Part shown: one piece after another, positions 33,422 through 41,121 of the stretch
Layout: every line of letters begins with the position of its first letter
Position numbering within the stretch: the first letter of the stretch is position 1
Source of the DNA: CAMPJU01 sp036675265
Lineage (GTDB): Bacteria > Pseudomonadota > Gammaproteobacteria > Xanthomonadales > Xanthomonadaceae
Reading direction: 5' to 3'
Assembly: GCA_036675265.1 (NCBI GenBank)
Contig: JAKFFJ010000066.1
Span: 1 to 57,911, forward strand
Length of the DNA stretch: 57,911 bases
Made by a program: the position numbers and the translations under genes
The notes under the pieces: generated by a model
What the model saw: only the letters and a program-made list of their open reading frames with translations
The model's database searches: none
Told to the model about the DNA's origin: nothing

Positions 33422-34380
33422 CAGGCCAGCCATGCCATCAGCACCAGGTTCACCGCCATCAACGGCAATGCCGTCGCGACCTGCATGCGGATGACCGCGT
33501 TGGGGTCGTCGAGTTCCAGCAACGCGGCGGGGATCAGGTTGAAGTTGGCTGCCATCGGGGTCAGCAGGGTGCCGCAGTAGCCGGTGAGCATGCCGATCGC
33601 GCCGAGGATGGCCGGTTCCGCCCCGTGCTGCTGGATCAGCAGCGGCAGGCCGATGCCCGCGGTCATCACCGGGAAGGCGGCGAACGCATTGCCCATGATC
33701 ACGGTGAACAGGACCATGCCCAGGCCGTAGGCGAGCACGCACGCCAGCCGGCTGTCGGTCGGGATCACCGCCGAGACCAGCGTGGCGACCGCCTCGCCGA
33801 CCCCGCTCGCGGCGAACACGCCGCCCAGGGTCGCCAGGACCAGCGGCAGCAACGCGGCCCAGCCCATCGTGTCGAGCAGGCGCCGTCCTTCCGCCGGCGC
33901 GGCCGACGGTGGGAGCCGCGTGACGCCCACCGCGGCGATGGCCGCGATGACGCTGGCGAGCGACAGGCCGATCAGGGTGGCGCTGCCTGCGCCGAGCAAC
34001 GCGACATCCCCGAACGAGACGTGGCCGCCGAGCATCGCCACCAGCACGGTGATCAACGGAATGAGCAGGGCGGGCAGGAACAGGCGGTGGCCGAGGCGCG
34101 CCGCCGAGGCGCGGCGTTCCTCCACCGGTGCCTCGGCGATGTGCTCTCGCTTCATCCGCACCGCCAGCAGCGCGATGGCGATCAACGCCGCGCCGGCGAG
34201 TTGCGCGGGCAGGTCGTTGCCGGCGTCGCTCGCCGCCAGGATCCCGTCCCCGCCGCCGAACGTCGCCGCCAGCAGCGCCCAGAAGCCCGCATGGGCCCAG
34301 CGGCGCTGCCGCGCGTTGCACCACGCTGCGTACAGCAGGAATGCGCCGAGCAGCCAGTAGAAGTAGGTGATCTCAAGCAT
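33421..34380 (-). CDS. DUF979 membrane protein, candidate 5-oxoproline transporter part
   Basis: 319 residues with about nine hydrophobic segments starting at ITYFYWLLGAFLLYAAW. GILAASDAGNDLPA, VIMGNAFAAFPVMTAGIGLPLLI and TGYCGTLLTPMAANFNLIPAALLEL are conserved-looking polar/Gly/Pro stretches in membrane regions, as in transporters. It overlaps the DUF969 gene by 8 bp and pcp by TGATG. The DUF969-DUF979-pcp association is seen elsewhere. A role in taking up pyroglutamate or pyroglutamyl peptides is inference from context. Confidence 0.85.
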   Translation of the reverse strand: MLEITYFYWLLGAFLLYAAWCNARQRRWAHAGFWALLAATFGGGDGILAASDAGNDLPAQLAGAALIAIALLAVRMKREHIAEAPVEERRASAARLGHRLFLPALLIPLITVLVAMLGGHVSFGDVALLGAGSATLIGLSLASVIAAIAAVGVTRLPPSAAPAEGRRLLDTMGWAALLPLVLATLGGVFAASGVGEAVATLVSAVIPTDSRLACVLAYGLGMVLFTVIMGNAFAAFPVMTAGIGLPLLIQQHGAEPAILGAIGMLTGYCGTLLTPMAANFNLIPAALLELDDPNAVIRMQVATALPLMAVNLVLMAWLA

Positions 34381-35062
34381 CGCCGTGCCTGCGGACGAGG
34401 GCGCGCTGGAACAGGGCGATCCGGACCGCATGGATGGCGAACGCCGCGATCGCGGTCGGCAGCGCCCACAGCGCTATTTGCAGGGGCTCGAGCACGATCC
34501 CGTACTCGGCATAGAACCCCTGGATCAGCAACACCGCGCCGATCGCCACGAAGACGTCCTCCCCGAAGAACAGCCCGACGTTGTCGGTCGCCGCGCCGAG
34601 CGCGAGGATCTCCTGCCGCTCGCGTTCGCCCACGTCGCCGACGGTCTTGCCGGCGGCCGCCTCGCTCATCGGCGCCAGCAACGGACGCACGGTCTGCGCG
34701 TGTCCGCCGACATGGGTCAGCCCCACCATGCTCAGCAACTGCCGCAAGCCCAGGTAGCTGGTCAGCAGGCGGGCAAGCGTCATGCCGCGCATCGCGAGGA
34801 TCCAGCCGTGTACGTGCTCGCGCAGTCCCGCGCGCTCGAGCAGGCCGATGGCGGGCAGCGTCAGCAGGTACAGCAGCAGCGCGCGGTTCCCGACGAAGCT
34901 CTCGCCCAGCAGCGCCAACAGCTCGGCCGGCGACATCCCTGCCAGCAGGCCGCTGGCCAGCCCGGCCACGACCACGACCAGCACGGGGTTGTAGCGCAGC
35001 ACGAAGCCGGCGACGACGATCGCGATGCCGAGCAACGGCCAATAGTTCACGGTTTCGGTCAT
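34373..35062 (-). CDS. DUF969 membrane protein, candidate 5-oxoproline transporter part
   Basis: 229 residues with about five to six hydrophobic segments (roughly 8-44, 60-76, 165-190, 195-215). LLTLPAIGLLERAGLREH, LLSMVGLTHVGGHAQTVRPLLAPM and ALGAATDNVGLFFGEDVFVAIGAVLLI carry the conserved His, Asn and Glu residues of the DUF969 family. It sits between pxpA (4-bp overlap) and DUF979 (8-bp overlap). The two families always seem to occur together, so they probably form one membrane complex. Its substrate is inferred only. Confidence 0.85.
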   Translation of the reverse strand: MTETVNYWPLLGIAIVVAGFVLRYNPVLVVVVAGLASGLLAGMSPAELLALLGESFVGNRALLLYLLTLPAIGLLERAGLREHVHGWILAMRGMTLARLLTSYLGLRQLLSMVGLTHVGGHAQTVRPLLAPMSEAAAGKTVGDVGERERQEILALGAATDNVGLFFGEDVFVAIGAVLLIQGFYAEYGIVLEPLQIALWALPTAIAAFAIHAVRIALFQRALVRRHGDA

Positions 35063-35802
35063 CGCGGGGCTTCCACGGAGATGCCTTCGGCTTCCAGCGC
35101 CGTGCGCAGGGCGCGCGCGAATGCGGCGGCATCCGGGCGGTCGCCGTGCAGGCAGAGCGTGTCCGCGCGCAGCGGGAGGCGGGTGCCGTCGCGCGCGACC
35201 ACCGTGCCGTCGCGCAGCAGCGACCGGACCTGGCGGAGCGCGGCCGGGACCCCTTCGAGCACCGCGCCGGGCGTGTCGCGCGGCGCCAAGTGGCCACCGG
35301 CGTCGTACGCGCGTTCCGCGAAGGCTTCGTGCGCGGTGCGCAAGCCGGCGGATTCGGCCGCGGCCGTGGAGGCCGAACCCGCCAGGCCATACAGCACGAG
35401 CGAGGCGTCGAATGCCTGCACCGTGGTGGCGATGACGTCGGCGACCGCGCGGTCGCGCGCAGCCAGGTTGTACAGCGCGCCGTGCGGCTTCACGTGCGCC
35501 AGGCGCATGCCCTCGGCCGCGGCCAGCGAGGCGATGCGCTGCAACTGCGTTTCCACCAGCGTGCGCAGCGCTTCCGCAGGCAGGGCGATGTCCCGCCGCC
35601 CGAAGTGGGCGCGGTCTTCGTAGCCGGGGTGCGCGCCGACAGCCACGCCGTGGTCGCGGCACAGCCGCAACGTCGCGCGCATGGTGGCGTCGTCGCCGGC
35701 ATGCGCGCCGCAGGCGATGCTGGCCGAACTGATCCACGGGACGATGGCGGCGTCGTTGGCGCAGCCTTCGCCGAGGTCGCAGTTGAAGTCGATCGTGGTC
35801 AT
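35059..35802 (-). CDS. pxpA: 5-oxoprolinase subunit PxpA (LamB/YcsF family)
   Basis: 247 residues from ATG 35802 (TIDFNCDLGEGC), which matches the usual family start. An ATG at 35820 overlaps the pxpC stop as ATGA and would add six residues. SSASIACGAHAGDDATM, GVAVGAHPGYEDRAHFGRR, HVKPHGALYN, AFAERAYDAGGHLAPRDTPGAV and TLCLHGDRPDA are the conserved blocks. With PxpB and PxpC it hydrolyses 5-oxoproline to glutamate at the cost of ATP. The gene order pxpB-pxpC-pxpA is intact. Confidence 0.95.
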   Translation of the reverse strand: MTTIDFNCDLGEGCANDAAIVPWISSASIACGAHAGDDATMRATLRLCRDHGVAVGAHPGYEDRAHFGRRDIALPAEALRTLVETQLQRIASLAAAEGMRLAHVKPHGALYNLAARDRAVADVIATTVQAFDASLVLYGLAGSASTAAAESAGLRTAHEAFAERAYDAGGHLAPRDTPGAVLEGVPAALRQVRSLLRDGTVVARDGTRLPLRADTLCLHGDRPDAAAFARALRTALEAEGISVEAPR

Positions 35803-35816
35803 CCCGCGCCCATGGG

Positions 35817-36785
35817 TCATGTGCCCCATTGTCGCGCGCCGATGGCAAGGGCGATGCGCGCGAGGCGGCTGGCCTGCTCGCGGCGCAGGCGCAGCGCCTC
35901 GGCGGGCGTGCATGGCGAGAACCGGACCGTGTCGCCCGGCCGCAACTGTGCCAGGCGTGGCAGGTCGCTCGCGATGGCGTGGCCGATGCGCGGATACCCG
36001 CCATGGGTCTGCGCGTCGCCCAGCAGCACGATCGGCTGGCCACCGGCCGGCAACTGCACGGTACCGGGAGCGACTGGCTCCGACGCGCGCCCGGTCGAGG
36101 CGGGCGGCTCCAGCACGAGGGCGGGGCCGTCGAGCCGCAGCCCCTGGCGGTCGCTCGCCGCGGCGACACGCCAGGACGTGGCGTACAACGCATCGCGGGG
36201 CGCGGTCGCGTCGTGTCCGGGAAGGACGCGCACCGTCGTGGAGGCGCCGAACGCCAGGTCCGGCGACGGATCGATCCACCAGCGGGCGATGCGCATGGTT
36301 TCGCACGGCGGCCCGGCGGTGCGCGACACCGGCAGGACGTCGCCGGCCACCAGCGCGCGTCCGCGCATGCCGCCGAACCCGCCGCGCAGGTCGGTGCTGC
36401 CGCTGCCCAGCAGGTTCGGCACCGACCAGCCGCCGGCGATCGCCAGGTAGAGGCGCGCGCCTTCGCGACAGCGACCCACGCGCAGTTCGCTGCCCGCGGG
36501 CAGGTCGACCGGTCGCCAGCCCGGGACCGCGAGGCCGCCGACACGCGCGTCGACGGTCGCCCCGCACAGTGCGATGCGCGCCGCCCGCTCGAACCGCAGC
36601 GACGGGCCGGCCAGGGCGGCCTCCAGGACGGGTGCGTCGACGCGATTGCCGACCAGCAGGTTCGCCACCGCATGCGAGTACGGATCCAGCGCGCCCGCGC
36701 TGCCGACGCCCAGGTGGCGGAACCCGTGCCGGCCTGCGTCCTGCACGGTCGCCTGCAGGCCCGGCGCGAGCACGCGCACGGTCAT
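35817..36785 (-). CDS. pxpC: 5-oxoprolinase subunit PxpC
   Basis: 322 residues, biotin-dependent-carboxyltransferase-like fold. VLAPGLQATVQDAGRHGFRH and GVGSAGALDPYSHAVANLLVGN start the family signature; LYLAIAGGW, LGSGSTDLRGGFGG and LLGDAQTHGGYPRIGH follow. It is the large subunit of the PxpABC oxoprolinase. It overlaps pxpB by ATGA (36782-36785). Nothing is truncated, and length and motifs are normal. Confidence 0.95.
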   Translation of the reverse strand: MTVRVLAPGLQATVQDAGRHGFRHLGVGSAGALDPYSHAVANLLVGNRVDAPVLEAALAGPSLRFERAARIALCGATVDARVGGLAVPGWRPVDLPAGSELRVGRCREGARLYLAIAGGWSVPNLLGSGSTDLRGGFGGMRGRALVAGDVLPVSRTAGPPCETMRIARWWIDPSPDLAFGASTTVRVLPGHDATAPRDALYATSWRVAAASDRQGLRLDGPALVLEPPASTGRASEPVAPGTVQLPAGGQPIVLLGDAQTHGGYPRIGHAIASDLPRLAQLRPGDTVRFSPCTPAEALRLRREQASRLARIALAIGARQWGT

Positions 36786-37486
36786 GGCGCGGGGACGAAG
36801 CGCACGTGGTGGCCGGGCGCGAGCAGGGCGGGCGGGTCGCGTACGGGATCGAACAGCCCCAGCGGCGTGCGCCCCACCAGCCGCCAGCCACCCGGGCCTT
36901 CGCGCGGATAGATGCCGGCCTGCGTCGCGCCGATCGCCACGCTGCCCGCCGGCACGCGCGTGCGCGGCGTGTCCAGGCGGTCCATCGCGAGCAGGGGATC
37001 CAGGCCCAGCAGGTAGGGAAAGCCTGGCGCGAAACCGAGCATCGCGACCTGGTAGGTGGGCGCGCAGAAGCGGGCGATGGCGTCGGGCTCCGACAGGCCG
37101 GCGGCTTGCGCGACGGCCGCAAGGTCGGGGCCGTCGTCGTCGCCGAACCGCACCGGGACCACGATGACAAGCTCGTCATTCCCGCGCAGGCGGGAATCCA
37201 TGTCGCAGGGTGGCACGTCGGTGGATTCCCGCCTGCGCGGGAATGACAGCGTAGAGGCAATCCACGCTTGCGCAACCGCCAGCGGCTCGGCGACATCCCC
37301 CATCGCCAGCACGTCCACGAACACCGCCAGCGTCGCGTACGCCGGCACGATGTCGCGCACCCAGGCCGGACGCGTGGCGTGGAGGGCCGCGGCGAGCGCA
37401 TGCACCCGCGTGTTCGTGGGCAAGTCGGCGTCTGCGCCGAGCCGCAACAGCAGCGCGTCCTCCCCGAGCGGCTCGACGACCCTCAT
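36782..37486 (-). CDS. pxpB: 5-oxoprolinase subunit PxpB carrying an in-frame REP insertion
   Basis: 234 residues against about 218 usual. The N-terminal domain is residues 1-80 (EPLGEDALLLRLG, PAWVRDIVPAYATLAVFVD). The cyclophilin-like C-terminal domain starts near residue 106 (VIVVPVRFGDDDGPDLAAVA, MLGFAPGFPYLLGLD, GSVAIGATQAGIYP, GWRLVGRTPLGLFD). Between them residues 81-104 (SFPRRRES, MDSRLRGND) are a translation of a complete REP palindrome. The frame is kept, so a functional subunit with an enlarged linker is possible. ATG at 37486 chosen by homology; one at 37525 overlaps HIT. Confidence 0.93.
   Translation of the reverse strand: MRVVEPLGEDALLLRLGADADLPTNTRVHALAAALHATRPAWVRDIVPAYATLAVFVDVLAMGDVAEPLAVAQAWIASTLSFPRRRESTDVPPCDMDSRLRGNDELVIVVPVRFGDDDGPDLAAVAQAAGLSEPDAIARFCAPTYQVAMLGFAPGFPYLLGLDPLLAMDRLDTPRTRVPAGSVAIGATQAGIYPREGPGGWRLVGRTPLGLFDPVRDPPALLAPGHHVRFVPAP
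37175..37247. repeat. REP palindrome, copy 3, inside the pxpB coding sequence
   Basis: Arms GTCATTCCCGCGCAGGCGGG and the complementary CCCGCCTGCGCGGGAATGAC flank a 21-27 bp centre. All 73 bp are read through in the pxpB frame without a stop. This is the only REP copy in the window that lies wholly inside a conserved gene. Confidence 0.95.
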
Positions 37487-37502
37487 CCAGGCGCAGCCGG
37501 CG

Positions 37503-37916
37503 TCATGTGCCGGCCAGGCCTCCACGCAACGTCGCGATGCGTTCGACCAGTGCCTCCGGCGTGTACGACCGCGGGGTGGCCTGGCCCCAGACCGGTCTTG
37601 GCCAGGCGATGTCGCCGGTGTACCGGGCGATGACGTGCACGTGCAGTTGCGCCACCACGTTGCCGAGCGCGGCCACGTTGAGCTTGTCGGGCGAGAAATG
37701 CTCGCGCAGCAGGCGGCTGGCCCGCGACACCTCGCGCACCAGCGCGTGCTGCTGCTCGTCCGACAGGTCGATGAGTTCCGTGGCGCCCGCCACGCGCGGG
37801 ACCAGGATCAGCCAGGGATGATGGCTGTCGTCCATCAGGCGCAATTCGCACAGCGGCCATTGGACCACCGGATGGGTGTCGTCGGCGAGCCGTGCGTCCA
37901 GCCGCCAGTCGTTCAT
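37503..37916 (-). CDS. HIT-family nucleotide hydrolase
   Basis: 137 residues. The histidine-triad motif reads AQLHVHVIARYTGD, with Gln where the first His of HxHxH is usual and the two following His kept. HPWLILVPRVAGATELIDL and NVAALGNVV are typical of this proteobacterial HIT subgroup, which is expected to hydrolyse adenylylated small molecules. The start overlaps the dienelactone hydrolase stop (ATGA). pxpB begins 16 bp after its stop, so it may be the bridge into the 5-oxoproline operon. Confidence 0.9.
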   Translation of the reverse strand: MNDWRLDARLADDTHPVVQWPLCELRLMDDSHHPWLILVPRVAGATELIDLSDEQQHALVREVSRASRLLREHFSPDKLNVAALGNVVAQLHVHVIARYTGDIAWPRPVWGQATPRSYTPEALVERIATLRGGLAGT

Positions 37917-38575
37917 GGCAGCACGCATCCCAGAAACGCCATTGTCCGCCGGTGCGCCAGCCGGGCGGCGTCGGCGCGGTAATCCGCGCGCAGCTCGCAA
38001 TTGAACCCGTGGCCGGCGGGGTACACGTGCACGGGGGCATCCGGGTACGCGGCGCGGTGCCGGTCGACGTCGGCGGGCGGGATGACCGGGTCGTGTTCGC
38101 CGAAATGGAACAGCATCGGCGCACGCAGCGCTTCGCCGAGGAACGGCACGCTGCGGCCACCGTAGTAGCTGACCGCCGGCAGCCCGAGCCGGGTGTTGGA
38201 CAGCAGTGCAAGGGTGCCGCCCCAGCAAAAGCCGACCGCGGCCACGTGCAACCCGTCTTCGCGCAGCTTCGCCGCGGCGGCGTCGATGATGCCGATTGCG
38301 CGGTCGAAACCGAGGTCCGCCGCCAGCGCGCGGCCCTTCGCAACGCCGGCGTCGTCGTAGGCCAGCTCGACGCCGCGCTCGATGGGGTCGAACAGTTCGG
38401 GGGCCAGCGCCACCCAGCCTTCGGCGCAGTAGCGTTCCACCAGCGAGCGCACGTGCGCGTTGACGCCGAAGATCTCCTGGATCACCACCAGCCCGCCGAC
38501 CGGCTGGGCCACCGGGTCCGCGCGCCAGGCACAGACGCGTCCGGAGGGGGTGTCGAGGGCGATTTCGCGACCCAT
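37913..38575 (-). CDS. Dienelactone hydrolase family protein
   Basis: 220 residues, alpha/beta-hydrolase. GLVVIQEIFGVNAHVRSL has the conserved Glu, AVGFCWGGTLAL the nucleophilic Cys, FGEHDPVIP the Asp and PAGHGFNCE the His. The family includes carboxymethylenebutenolidase, but no aromatic degradation genes are near, so the natural substrate is open. It is the first gene of the minus-strand run that continues to pcp and is divergent from rimO across a symmetric promoter-like palindrome. Confidence 0.93.
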   Translation of the reverse strand: MGREIALDTPSGRVCAWRADPVAQPVGGLVVIQEIFGVNAHVRSLVERYCAEGWVALAPELFDPIERGVELAYDDAGVAKGRALAADLGFDRAIGIIDAAAAKLREDGLHVAAVGFCWGGTLALLSNTRLGLPAVSYYGGRSVPFLGEALRAPMLFHFGEHDPVIPPADVDRHRAAYPDAPVHVYPAGHGFNCELRADYRADAARLAHRRTMAFLGCVLP

Positions 38576-38600
38576 GTTCAGGTCCGATGCGGCGGCCAGG

Positions 38601-38622
38601 GCATTCTAGCCCGGTAGAATGC
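38601..38622. promoter_or_regulatory. Symmetric divergent promoter-like palindrome between DLH and rimO
   Basis: GCATTCTA and TAGAATGC are perfect 8-bp arms around GCCCGG. Each strand therefore carries a TAGAAT -10-like hexamer (plus strand 38615-38620, minus strand 38608-38603), facing rimO and the dienelactone hydrolase respectively. It could be two back-to-back -10 boxes or an operator overlying both. No strong -35 is visible. Confidence 0.55.
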
Positions 38623-38652
38623 GCGCCCCACGCCGCACCAGGCCGATTCCCG

Positions 38653-40050
38653 ATGTCCATCTCCACACCGGCCCGGCCCGGCCCCAGGGTCGGGTTCGTC
38701 AGCCTCGGCTGCCCCAAGGCGCTGGTCGACTCCGAACGCATCCTCACCCAGCTGCGGGTGGAGGGCTACAACCTGGTGCAGGCCTACGACGACGCCGATG
38801 TCGTGGTGGTCAACACCTGCGGGTTCATCGACTCGGCGGTGGCCGAATCGCTGGACGCGATCGGCGAGGCGATGGCCGAGAACGGCAAGGTGATCGTCAC
38901 CGGCTGCCTGGGCAAGCGCGCGGACGTGATCCGCCAGGCCCATCCCGGCGTGCTCTCGATCAGCGGCCCGCAGGACTACGGCACCGTGATGGACGCGGTG
39001 CATGCGGCGGTGCCGCCTGCGCATGATCCGTTCGTCGACCTGTTGCCCGACTACGGGTTGAAGCTGACGCCGAAGCACTACGCGTACCTGAAGATTTCCG
39101 AAGGCTGCAACCACCGCTGCAGCTTCTGCATCATCCCGTCGATGCGCGGCGACCTGGTGTCGCGACCGGTCGACGAGGTGCTGCGCGAGGCCGAGCGCCT
39201 GGTCGCCGGGGGCGTGCGCGAACTGCTGGTGGTCTCGCAGGACACCTCGGCCTACGGCGTCGACGTGCGTTATGCGCCGCGCGAGTGGCGCGGGCGGCAG
39301 TACGAGACGCGCATGAAGGCCCTGTGCGAGGGCCTGGGCGAACTGGATGCCTGGACGCGGCTGCACTACGTGTACCCGTACCCGCACGTCGACGAGATCA
39401 TCCCGCTGATGGCGCAGGGCAGGGTGCTGCCTTACCTGGACATCCCGTTCCAGCACGCCAGCCCACGCATCCTGAAGCTGATGAAGCGGCCGGGCGCAGT
39501 CGACAAGACCCTGGAGCGCGTGCAGCGCTGGCGCGCGACGTGCCCGGACCTGACCATCCGCTCGACCTTCATCGTCGGCTTCCCCGGCGAGACGGAAGCC
39601 GAGTTCGAGGCCCTGCTCGATTTCCTCGACGAAGCGCAACTGGACCGCGTCGGTGCGTTCGCCTATTCGCCGGTGGAAGGCGCCGCGGCCAATGCGCTGC
39701 CCGACCCGGTGCCCGAGGACGTGAAACAGGAGCGCCTGGCCCGCTTCATGGCGCGGCAGGCGGACATCAGCGCCGCGCGGCTCGAGGCCAAGGTCGGCAC
39801 GGTGCAGCGGTGCCTGGTCGACGCGATCGATGGCGAACTGGCCATTGCCCGCTCGAAGGCCGACGCGCCGGAGATCGACGGGCTGGTGCAGGTCCAGGAT
39901 GGCCGCGATGCCGGCCTGCGCCCCGGCCAGTTCGTCGACGTCGAGATCCTCGGCAGCGACGAACACGACCTCTACGGCGAGGTGCAGCATGAAAACCAAG
40001 TGCTTTGGCCACAGATTTCACAGATGACACAGATAAAGCAGGACAAATGA
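38653..40050 (+). CDS. rimO: Ribosomal protein uS12 methylthiotransferase with repeat-derived C-terminus
   Basis: 465 residues. A radical-SAM enzyme that methylthiolates Asp89 of ribosomal protein S12. The N-terminal UPF0004 domain has FVSLGCPKALVDSE, VVNTCGFID and VTGCLGKRA (three cluster Cys). The radical-SAM motif is GCNHRCSFCIIPSMRG, and the C-terminal TRAM domain reads to DEHDLYGEV. The last about 14 residues (LWPQISQMTQIKQDK region) are translated from the GC-poor 86-bp repeat, which also gives the stop codon. RimO normally ends around 440-450 residues. Confidence 0.96.
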   Translation: MSISTPARPGPRVGFVSLGCPKALVDSERILTQLRVEGYNLVQAYDDADVVVVNTCGFIDSAVAESLDAIGEAMAENGKVIVTGCLGKRADVIRQAHPGVLSISGPQDYGTVMDAVHAAVPPAHDPFVDLLPDYGLKLTPKHYAYLKISEGCNHRCSFCIIPSMRGDLVSRPVDEVLREAERLVAGGVRELLVVSQDTSAYGVDVRYAPREWRGRQYETRMKALCEGLGELDAWTRLHYVYPYPHVDEIIPLMAQGRVLPYLDIPFQHASPRILKLMKRPGAVDKTLERVQRWRATCPDLTIRSTFIVGFPGETEAEFEALLDFLDEAQLDRVGAFAYSPVEGAAANALPDPVPEDVKQERLARFMARQADISAARLEAKVGTVQRCLVDAIDGELAIARSKADAPEIDGLVQVQDGRDAGLRPGQFVDVEILGSDEHDLYGEVQHENQVLWPQISQMTQIKQDK

Positions 40051-40093
40051 TTCGGCTTTTGCCTTATCTGTGTCCATCTGTGGAATCTGTGGC
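40008..40093. repeat. GC-poor CACAGATTT inverted repeat, copy A
   Basis: The ends GCCACAGATTTCACAGATGA and CATCTGTGGAATCTGTGGC are imperfect inverted repeats around an AT-rich centre. At 86 bp it is clearly poorer in GC than the surrounding genes. The stop codons of rimO (40048-40050) and greB (40064-40066) both lie inside it. Copies B and C are at 44075 and 47879. Confidence 0.93.
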
Positions 40094-40606
40094 TGAAACG
40101 CCTTTTGCTTCGTATTCGACCGTCGTGATGACGTAGCGCCTGGGGCCTGCTGGGAGGTGGGCTTCGACTTCGTCGTCCACGCGCTTCTTGAGCAACGCGC
40201 GGGCGAGGGGGGAGTCGATGCTGATCCAGCCGCGCTTCGCGTCGGTCTCGTCCGGTCCGACGATCCGGTAGCGCGCGACCTCGCCGCTGTCGGCGTCCTC
40301 GAGTTCGACCAGGGCACCGAAGTACACCGCTTCCGGGTCGCTCGGCGCGGTGTCCACGACGCGCAGCGCTTCCAGCCGCTTCGACAGGTAGCGCACGCGA
40401 CGGTCGATTTCGCCCAGTTGCTTCTTGCGATAGCTGTATTCGGCGTTTTCCGAGCGGTCGCCCTCGGCGGCCGCGGCCGCCAGCGCGCGGACCACTTCGG
40501 GGCGCCGCACGCGCCACAGGTCGTCGAGTTCCGCCTGCAGCCGGGCGTGGCCCGCGCGCGTGACCAGCGCAGTGCCCTGTTCGGCCGGGGGGCGCCAGCG
40601 GCCCAT
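40064..40606 (-). CDS. greB: Transcription elongation factor GreB with repeat-derived C-terminus
   Basis: 180 residues against about 158-170 usual. GreB stimulates cleavage of backtracked RNA by RNA polymerase. The N-terminal coiled coil carries GDRSENAEYSYRKKQL with the acidic tip (Asp, Glu) that enters the polymerase channel; IDRRVRYLSKRLEAL follows. The FKBP-like domain has ISIDSPLARALLKKRVDD. The last about 9 residues (SATDSTDGHR) come from repeat copy A. It is convergent with rimO. Confidence 0.95.
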   Translation of the reverse strand: MGRWRPPAEQGTALVTRAGHARLQAELDDLWRVRRPEVVRALAAAAAEGDRSENAEYSYRKKQLGEIDRRVRYLSKRLEALRVVDTAPSDPEAVYFGALVELEDADSGEVARYRIVGPDETDAKRGWISIDSPLARALLKKRVDDEVEAHLPAGPRRYVITTVEYEAKGVSATDSTDGHR

Positions 40607-40628
40607 GCGTGCCTGCGTCGCGTCGAGG

Positions 40629-41105
40629 TCAGGCGCCGTCGCGGCGAAGGACCTGGCCGCCCTCGACCGAGGTCAATGCGTCGTTCGAAGTGATGGCGTA
40701 GCGGCGGTCCGGTTCGTCCTTGCTGGCGGGATCGAGCAACAGCTCGGCGCCGTCGGCCTCGACGGTCCAGGTGCCGGTGGTGGCGAGGTCCGCGTCCGCG
40801 CTCTCGGCATGGACGACGAGCGTGTAGGTGCCGTCCGGATCCAGCCGGAGGTTCGCGCCTTCGGTGGCGAACGTGCCCGCGAAGGCCTTCACGTCGAAGC
40901 CCGGTGCGGCACCGGCGACCGGCGCGCGGTCGACCACGCTGGTGGCGTCGATCTGCCCGGAAGGCGCGGTGGCCACGGGCTCGGCCGCGCGCCTGGTGGC
41001 GTCGACCGGCGCGTCGACTGCGGGCGCGTTCTCGGGCTGGCAGGCCGCGAGCGACAGGGCCGCGCCGGCGGCGAACACGATGGCGGTGGCGGAACGCACG
41101 GACAT
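40629..41105 (-). CDS. Putative lipoprotein, NlpE-like domain
   Basis: 158 residues. Signal sequence with lipobox LAAC (Cys about residue 22), then a low-complexity Ala/Pro/Asp linker. The C-terminal part (about 70-158) has GANLRLDPDGTYTLVV, GTWTVEADGAELLLDPASKDEPDRRYAI (key residues DGTY and GTW), the pattern of a small beta-barrel seen in NlpE N-terminal and related lipoproteins. No Cys pair for copper is present. It is followed by greB. Any copper or stress role is a guess. Confidence 0.75.
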   Translation of the reverse strand: MSVRSATAIVFAAGAALSLAACQPENAPAVDAPVDATRRAAEPVATAPSGQIDATSVVDRAPVAGAAPGFDVKAFAGTFATEGANLRLDPDGTYTLVVHAESADADLATTGTWTVEADGAELLLDPASKDEPDRRYAITSNDALTSVEGGQVLRRDGA

Positions 41106-41121
41106 GGGGGACTCCTGCTGC

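Noticed and set aside
34373..36673. A 766-codon minus-strand frame spanning DUF969, pxpA and pxpC
   Set aside because: Only the last 229 codons (the DUF969 protein) have a family match. The rest is an out-of-frame shadow of pxpA and pxpC.
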